This document shows, in pieces, positions 35,613 to 41,921 of a stretch of DNA of 41,921 bases (position 1 is the stretch's first letter; each line of letters opens with the position of its first letter). A program made the position numbers and the translations under genes. The DNA comes from Ichthyophthirius multifiliis (lineage: Eukaryota > Ciliophora > Oligohymenophorea > Hymenostomatida): NCBI RefSeq assembly GCF_000220395.1, contig NW_004087547.1, positions 16,589 to 58,509 on the forward strand, in the 5' to 3' direction. The notes under the pieces were generated by a model. That model was not told the origin of the DNA and did no database searches. It was given only the letters and a program-made list of their open reading frames with translations.

Positions 35613-36652
35613 ATGTATTAATATCAAGACCATCCAGAATATAGAAGATCATAATAATTATATAGTACAAGCTAAAATGAATTAATGAATTAATTTTAAT
35701 AAAAAGAAAGAAATACAGTAGATTTAGACAATATAATGAAAAAATATTAAAGTAAAAATAAATAAAAAATAAAATAAAATAATATATAACAAAAAAAGTA
35801 AATAATTAAAAACCATTATTAGCTTAAGTATATTCTCAAAATAAATAAACATAATAATAATATCCTTAATTATTATAAAATACATAAGAAATATAAAGCA
35901 AGTAACCAATTCCTAATAATTATGAAAAATTTTATAAATTTGAAAAATTAGATTTAAATAATGTAAATATATCAAATAATACGAAACAATCACAATAATA
36001 ATAATTTATTTAAAACTTTTCTAATTAAAAACCTTAATAACAATAGGTTTAGTAAATAATATAGCCTTCATAAATATAATAGTAGTAAATATAGTAAAAA
36101 TAATAATAATAATAATATTAATAACCTTAATAGTAATAAAAATAACTAAAATTAATAATAAATCAAGTATAACTGCCTTAATAAATTTAATAAATAGGAA
36201 TAAATAATGAAAAAGAAGAAAAGATATTCGATAGTGATGATGAAGATTTGACAAAAAATGAAGTTTAAGAATTAAGAATTAACCAAATGCATGCTGAAGT
36301 AAGTGTATTAAATGATTAAGTACATAAATTATTGGCAAATTATTAAAAATAACTATAAAATAATAGAGATAAAAATTAAGTAAAATAGTAAGTGAAATAA
36401 GACGCAAAGCTTCTTTAATAAGGGTTTAAGGAAATTATAAATAAATTTGAAGATTTGTCTTGTATAGATATTTCTAATATATCTATGCATTCTAAAAGTA
36501 ATATAAGTATAACAGGAACTTATTCATTTTTCTTAAAAGGAGAATCTAAAAAATAATAAGAAATTAATATAATGATGAATCTTGTGGAGTAGTTTTTAAC
36601 GAAATTCGATGAAGATTCAGTAATAGAATAATAAAATTAACTTTCATAATAA

Positions 36653-36705
<53 letters not shown>

Positions 36706-37720
36706 TTAATAATAATCATTTTAATAATAATCATTTTAATAATAATAATCCTAATAATAATAAAATAATAATAATAATTAAATATTTCACTCTTAATAAA
36801 AAATTAAATGTGAAAATTTGTAAGAATTATCAAATTTTAATTATTCTCAGAAAGCAAATTGTTAACAAAATAATTTATAAGCAATTGAAATATTAGAAAA
36901 TCTCGAAAATTTAGATTTATATTGTGGAAATTGTGACTTATATTTTAAAAACAATACTTTTTTTGAACATGTTAAATAGTGTGATAAAAATCATTTTTCA
37001 TAATTAAATGCAGATGAATCTTTTTATAATTTGGAACAAACTAGTAATGTTATGTAAAATTTAGATAAAAAACTATTCAAAATTAGTGAAAATTTTAAAA
37101 ATACGCTTGCGCTTTAAAAATTACCTTAAACTTAAGAAGTTTTAAAAGAAACAATTTGTGATTTGGGGGAAGTATTAAAATTTTAAAATGGATAAACAAC
37201 TAAAAATATTATAAGGAAATTAGAAAAAAATTATAAGAAATGGACGTTAATGATAAAAAAGCGTCTTACAAACTGTATTTGTATTTAAAAAGAGTAACTA
37301 ATTTATTAAGGGAAAAAGAAACTGCTTAGTAGTAAATTACTGTCTTATAAGAAATTAGTTTTATGTATAATTCTAATTTGAATGAATTAAATAATAAAAA
37401 TAAATAAATACTTTAGTAAAATTAGCCTAATATTAATAGATTTAATGATATTTCTATTATTAATTAAAAACCTAATGTTAACAATAATACTAATCCTAGT
37501 ATTAATTCTACTGCTACTGGTACTTTTGGTACTCTTTCTAATGGTGGATTTGGAATGATTTTATAGAATAATTAAGTATCTAATAATTACGGAAGTAATA
37601 ACAATAATAATAATTACGGAGGTAATAATAATAATAATAATTTACTTAATTTAAATAATTATGGTACAAACAACACTTTTAATAATAGTAATAACACTTT
37701 TAATAATACAAATAATAATT

Positions 37721-37756
<36 letters not shown>

Positions 37757-38052
37757 TTGGAAATATAAATTGTAATTTTGCTAATAATAATAATTTTGGA
37801 AATACTGGTGGTGTTTTTGTGAATAATTAAATTGGTATTAGTAATTTATATTCTAATAAAAATAATATTTAAAATGCTTAATAAGAATTGGAAGAAAAAA
37901 GCAAGTTTTATGATATTGTTAGTGAAATTAAAAATAAATTACCAGCTAGTCATATTGGTAATTCGATTCTTATTTCTGAACTATATTAATAAGCTAAAAA
38001 TATGCCAAAGGCTTAATGGTTATCTTTTATTCATTCAAAGTTTAAAATATGA
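35613..38052 (+). CDS. Gln/Asn-rich C2HC zinc-finger protein with shared helical and C-terminal domains (paralogue 2)
   Basis: Starts MYQYQDHPEYRRSQQLYSTS and carries DLDNIMKKYQ near residue 45. A long polyQ region and an acidic helix (FDSDDEDLTKNEVQELRI) follow. Then comes a polyQ tract coded almost only by TAA (36658..36705). A zinc-finger CGNC...H...C (C-x2-C-x11-H-x3-C, from about 36923) sits mid-protein. The helical domain (KETICDLGEVLKFQNGQTT, then SYKLYLYLKRVTNLLREKE) and the C-terminal domain (KFYDIVSEIKNKLPASHIGN, then LISELYQQAKNMPKAQW) align with the gene at 30213. Between them is an Asn-rich stretch with NTFNN-type repeats. Two A7 tracts (35791..35797 and 37224..37230) each need one extra A. 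Adding both gives 2442 bp, exactly 814 codons, and restores the alignment with the paralogue. TGA is at 38050..38052. Family unrecognised. Confidence 0.75.
36658..36705 (+). repeat. (TAA)n polyglutamine tract inside paralogue 2
   Basis: A pure TAA trinucleotide run read in-frame as glutamine under the ciliate code. It would be a run of stops in the standard code. Confidence 0.85.
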
Positions 38053-38738
38053 AATTTTTTTTATTTATGAAATGTATAATTTTAAAAAAAAAAATTCATA
38101 TATTTTTATTTCTTTTATATTATAGTTATTTCATATATATTTTTTTTATAAAAAATATATATATATTTTTTTAAATTGTGAATATTTATTTATTTTAATT
38201 TTATATTCAATTAAATTTTCAAATATTACATTAATTTTTTATTATATAAAATTGTAATCTAAAATATTTATATTTTATAATTTTTTTAAAAAAATATATG
38301 TTTTTAAAATTTTATTTTACGTGTATTTGAAATAAAATTTAAATTGATTTTAATAAATTAAAATTTATTTTAGTAATAAATGAAAATAAAAAAATTATAA
38401 ATAATATAAAATAATTATAATTAATATAAATAATAAATATATATATAAAATTAAAATTATTTTAATATTATATAAATATATTATTAAAATAAAGAAAATT
38501 TAAAATAAATTATTAAAAAAATTAAATATATATTTATTTATATTCATAATTATATTTAATAATATATATTAATATTATTTAAGTTAATAATTATATATTT
38601 TACATTTTACTTAATTTTAAATTTATATACAATCATTTACAAAAAATTTAAAAAATAAATAAATATAATAAATTAACATAATAATAATTTCATAATAAAT
38701 ATTTTATATCTTATTTATTTTACTAATTCAAAAAATAA
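38053..38738. other. AT-rich intergenic region between convergent genes
   Basis: No gene seen; it holds the 3' ends of paralogue 2 (plus) and the Cdh1-like gene (minus). Confidence 0.55.
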
Positions 38739-39156
38739 TCATCTTAAATCACTGATATCATTTACAAGTATACTTTTTTATTATAATTAATCGTTAATAG
38801 AAGGAAAAACATTCCAAAATCTTAAAGTTTCATCTCCAGCTCCTGTAACAATTGTCTATCCATCTGGACTCATAGCCAAGAATAAAACTCTTGATGTATG
38901 TCCTGTTAATTCTGCGACTTTTTACATGGATGGATATTTCCATACTATAATTTAATTCTAAGAATATCCATGTGTACTAACTATTTCATTAACACTTTTA
39001 CCAAACATAAGATTACAAACTTATGATTAAGTATCTATGAAATCTAATTATTTATTAGTAGAAGTATTCCAAAATCTAATACATCTATCTTATGTGCCTC
39101 CTCCTGATGCTAATAAATCTTAAAATAGATAAATTTTAATATATATATAAATATAA

Positions 39157-39201
<45 letters not shown>

Positions 39202-40574
39202 CTATGTTAATGAGATGACCAAGCTATAGCTTTGACAGCAGCTTGATGTTCGTAGAATTTACAAACAGGTTCTTATGAATGATTATTCCAGACATTTAAT
39301 TTATTATCATTACCTCCTGAAGCTAATAGTTGTTCATCAAAACTCCATTTTAAACCACATATTTCTTATTTATGTTCTTTTAATTTTTTATAATAATGAT
39401 TTTTATCTCTTAGGTCTCTCATTAATATATTTTTATCTCTAGAACCTGTAGATAATGTTCCTTAAGACCAAGCTATAGAACCTACTCTTCCCTAATGTCC
39501 TTTTAGAGTCCTTATGTTTTAAATCTCACCAGCATCCCAAACTTATGTTTCTCCTTTGGAAGTTCCTATACATAATTAATGACCCTTAGGGTGCCAATTA
39601 ACACTTGCAACGGAATCATTGGATCCTAAATCGCAAAACTTTACCACTATATTGCTGTTTGCCTTCCATAAATAAACACAAGGACCAAGTGCAACTGCAA
39701 GGACATTCGTTAAAGACCAATCTACTAAATTTAGGTAGAAATCGTCTTGTAAGGAAGGTGCGTCTAGTACTTTGAAAGGGATTTTTGATATATTTCGAAG
39801 GTTTTTTTTCTTTTTGAGGTCCATTTAAAGATTATCATAAATTAAGTAGTTATTTTGGATTTCTTGTTGGAGTTTTTGGGAAGGGTTTATAGGTGAATTT
39901 TATTTATAACTAAAAATATTTTAATTATTTCCTTAATGATAGTTTTCTTCGTATTTATTAGTTTGGCGTAATTATAAAACATGTTTTTTATATAATTCGT
40001 CAATTGATATTTAATATTATTTATCCAAAAATTGGCCTTTTAAGCCATTTTTATGAGAAAAAATGTTTGTGTTTTCCTTTACGTCGTGTAAGTCGGTAAA
40101 TGCAATTGTTAATTTGGAAGTTTTTCTAGAAGGTATGTATCGATCGGATTTCTTAGTGTCGGATTTTTTTTGGGTGAATTGTTTTTTAATTTTGGTAGTT
40201 TCGTCTATGCTTTATTCTTATAAAGTTTAATTTTTTTAGAATTTTAAGTCTTAATTTATATTTGTTTATGAATTATAGCTTTTATTTTTTTTTTATTTAT
40301 TTTTATATTTTTAATGGTTTTTATTTTTTTACTTGCTTATATGTTTTAGGGAAGGTATTGTACTTTATAAACAATTGTATTTACTTGAAGAAATTAATGT
40401 TGTAGTGTCATCGTGTATATATGATAATGATGGGTTATAATTGATTTAAGAATATTGCTTGTTTGTGTTTTAGGATATTAGGGAATAATTATCTAATTTT
40501 TTTAAAGGCTCTTATTCAGTTTGGAAGTTTTCGAAAGTTGATTTTTCTAGTTTATGTCTTTGTGTATAGTTCAT
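38739..40574 (-). CDS. APC/C activator, Cdh1/Fizzy-related type WD40 protein
   Basis: Recruits substrates to the anaphase-promoting complex ubiquitin ligase. Two exons (39203..40574 and 38739..39118, intron 39119..39202 containing an AT microsatellite) give exactly 584 codons, 583 aa. The disordered N-terminus carries a perfect C-box SDRYIPSR (residues 143-150), which binds the APC/C, and a KEN degron (166-168). The propeller starts [20 protein letters not shown] and continues [20 protein letters not shown]. Blades include [66 protein letters not shown] and [20 protein letters not shown]. The protein ends DISDLR, a Leu-Arg tail equivalent to the IR tail that docks on [14 protein letters not shown] and DLG.NDSV are closer to Cdh1/FZR1 than to Cdc20. 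No frame break. TGA is at 38739..38741. Confidence 0.94.
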
Positions 40575-41839
40575 TTTTTTTATTATTAATATATTAGTAT
40601 TTTTTTTTGTTTAATAGGTAGAAATAATAAATATTATTTATTTTTTTATTAAGAAATTATATTTTTTTTATTTTTAAAATTAAAAATTTTATTAGAAATA
40701 ATTTATAAACACAAATAAAATTTATTTTAATAAGTAAATATATTAAATTTATTATTTAATTATATTAATAAAAATAATAAAAATATTATTTATTAAATTA
40801 TTATTATTTATTGCAAAATATTTTGATATAAAATAATATTATTATTATTTTTTAATGTTTTTTTTTATCTTTTTAATTGAATATCTACTTTTAATTTCTT
40901 TATATTTTAAAATATATTATTTCTTAGGTAGGTATAAAATTTTAAATATATACTACAATTGCTTTTATTTAATTCAAAATACTAACAAATGGATTTTAAA
41001 ATCGAAACTAATTTTAAATATTGTCAGCCTTTATTTTAAAATAATTATAAAATAAAAAAAATATAATGTAACAAAAGTATTTAAAAATCATATACTTTTT
41101 TTAATGTTAATATTTTAACTGAAATGTTTATTTATGATTATTGAGATTTCATTTTTATTTATATTTTTTAGAAATCAAATTTATATTAATATTATTATTA
41201 ATTACTACATTTAATTAAATACTTATGTGTAAAATATACATAATCATTATTATATTATATATTTACTACCTTGTATAATATAAAATTTGAAAATTGAAAT
41301 ATAAAAATATATTTAAGTTTTGTTATTTTATAAATAAATATAAATATTAATATTTATCAATATCTGGATAAAGTATTATAAAAAAGTATAGAATTTAATA
41401 GTTTAATTATTAAAAACATTATGAATTATTACTTATATATAAACAATTTTAACTTACTTTTTTTTATTTGTAAAAAAAATTTCTTTTTAAGATGAAAAAA
41501 GAATTTAGAAAATAAAAAGTTACTGTAAATAAAGTTTTATATACATTAAAAACCTATTTATATTATTAGCATTTATTCAATATATAAATAAAAATGAATT
41601 AGTAACTTTATAATATATATTATTAATAAAATAATTATTACTTTTTGTAAAATAAAAATAAAATGATAAATTAAAAAGATTAAGAAGATCATGTTTATAA
41701 TTAATATATAATACTTAACAAAAATTGTGCAATATTTCAATAAAATTAAATAAAAAAAATATAAATAAAAGATTTATAATAATATATAAAATATAAAATA
41801 AAATATATATATAAAAATAAACATATGTATATGTATATT

Positions 41840-41895
<56 letters not shown>

Positions 41896-41921
41896 CTTAT
41901 ATATATAAAAAGCAAATTATA
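40575..41921. other. AT-rich intergenic DNA to the window end
   Basis: The first part is the presumed promoter of the Cdh1-like gene. Short open frames near 40855 and 41715 are simple A/T translation products (Ile/Tyr/Phe/Leu only) and not credible genes. A 50-bp AT microsatellite lies at 41843..41892. Confidence 0.6.
41843..41892. repeat. (AT)25 microsatellite
   Basis: Fifty bp of uninterrupted AT dinucleotide near the right edge. Confidence 0.9.

Noticed and set aside
36021-36254. Minus-strand 77-codon open frame
   Set aside because: Antisense shadow of the polyQ/Asn coding region of paralogue 2.
37500-37820. FG/NIFN-type nucleoporin (micronuclear Nup98-like) from Gly-Phe and NTFN repeats in paralogue 2
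   Set aside because: The repeats are irregular parts of an Asn-rich run, no Nup98 autoproteolytic domain is seen, and the paralogue lacks the repeats but keeps the other domains.
41715-41915. Minus-strand 66-codon open frame
   Set aside because: Translation of an AT microsatellite (Ile-Tyr repeats).

Overview
The window looks like nuclear DNA of an oligohymenophorean ciliate (Ichthyophthirius/Pseudocohnilembus/Tetrahymena-like). Every recognisable gene reads only if TAA and TAG are glutamine and TGA is the sole stop. For example, the gene at 30213..32741 is 842 uninterrupted codons, many of them TAA/TAG, ending at one TGA. The dynein light chain ends at its canonical C-terminus exactly on a TGA. 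Introns are mostly 45-90 bp GT..AG, and intergenic DNA is almost pure A/T. The assignment to a group is inference; no rRNA or other taxonomic marker is present.

Left third (1-14800). Two tandem, same-strand (minus) P4-type phospholipid flippase genes lie about 8.39 kb apart. Only the N-terminal part of the first (1..1406) is inside the window; the second (4931..9602) is complete. The repeat includes introns and fades into diverged upstream DNA. Next come two more minus-strand genes: an unrecognised 225-aa protein and a Pro/Gln-rich protein resembling splicing-associated WBP11. Stretches at 3.5-4.3 kb and 14.1-14.8 kb look like decayed coding DNA.

Middle (15000-29900). A small unrecognised gene is followed by a head-to-head pair, dynactin p27/DCTN6 (minus) and dynein light chain LC8 (plus). 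Then come a very large guanylate-binding-protein-like GTPase with a giant coiled-coil tail, the spliceosomal Sm protein SmB, a membrane-anchored SAM methyltransferase and, on minus, a small single-span membrane protein.

Right third (30200-40600). An RFC1-like clamp-loader large subunit is sandwiched between two Gln/Asn-rich proteins. These two are paralogues of each other: they share a helical middle domain and a C-terminal domain I cannot assign to any family, and this is the best candidate for something undescribed. The last gene (minus) is an APC/C activator of the Cdh1/Fizzy-related type with C-box, KEN box, WD40 propeller and Leu-Arg tail. The rest is AT-rich intergenic DNA.

The themes are membrane lipid asymmetry, cytoplasmic dynein transport, splicing (SmB, WBP11-like), DNA replication (RFC1) and cell-cycle control (Cdh1). 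I see no operon-like organisation. Several genes show one-base frame breaks at A-tracts, most of which are cured by one extra A. Base-calling error in homopolymers is the simplest explanation, but slippage should be tested.
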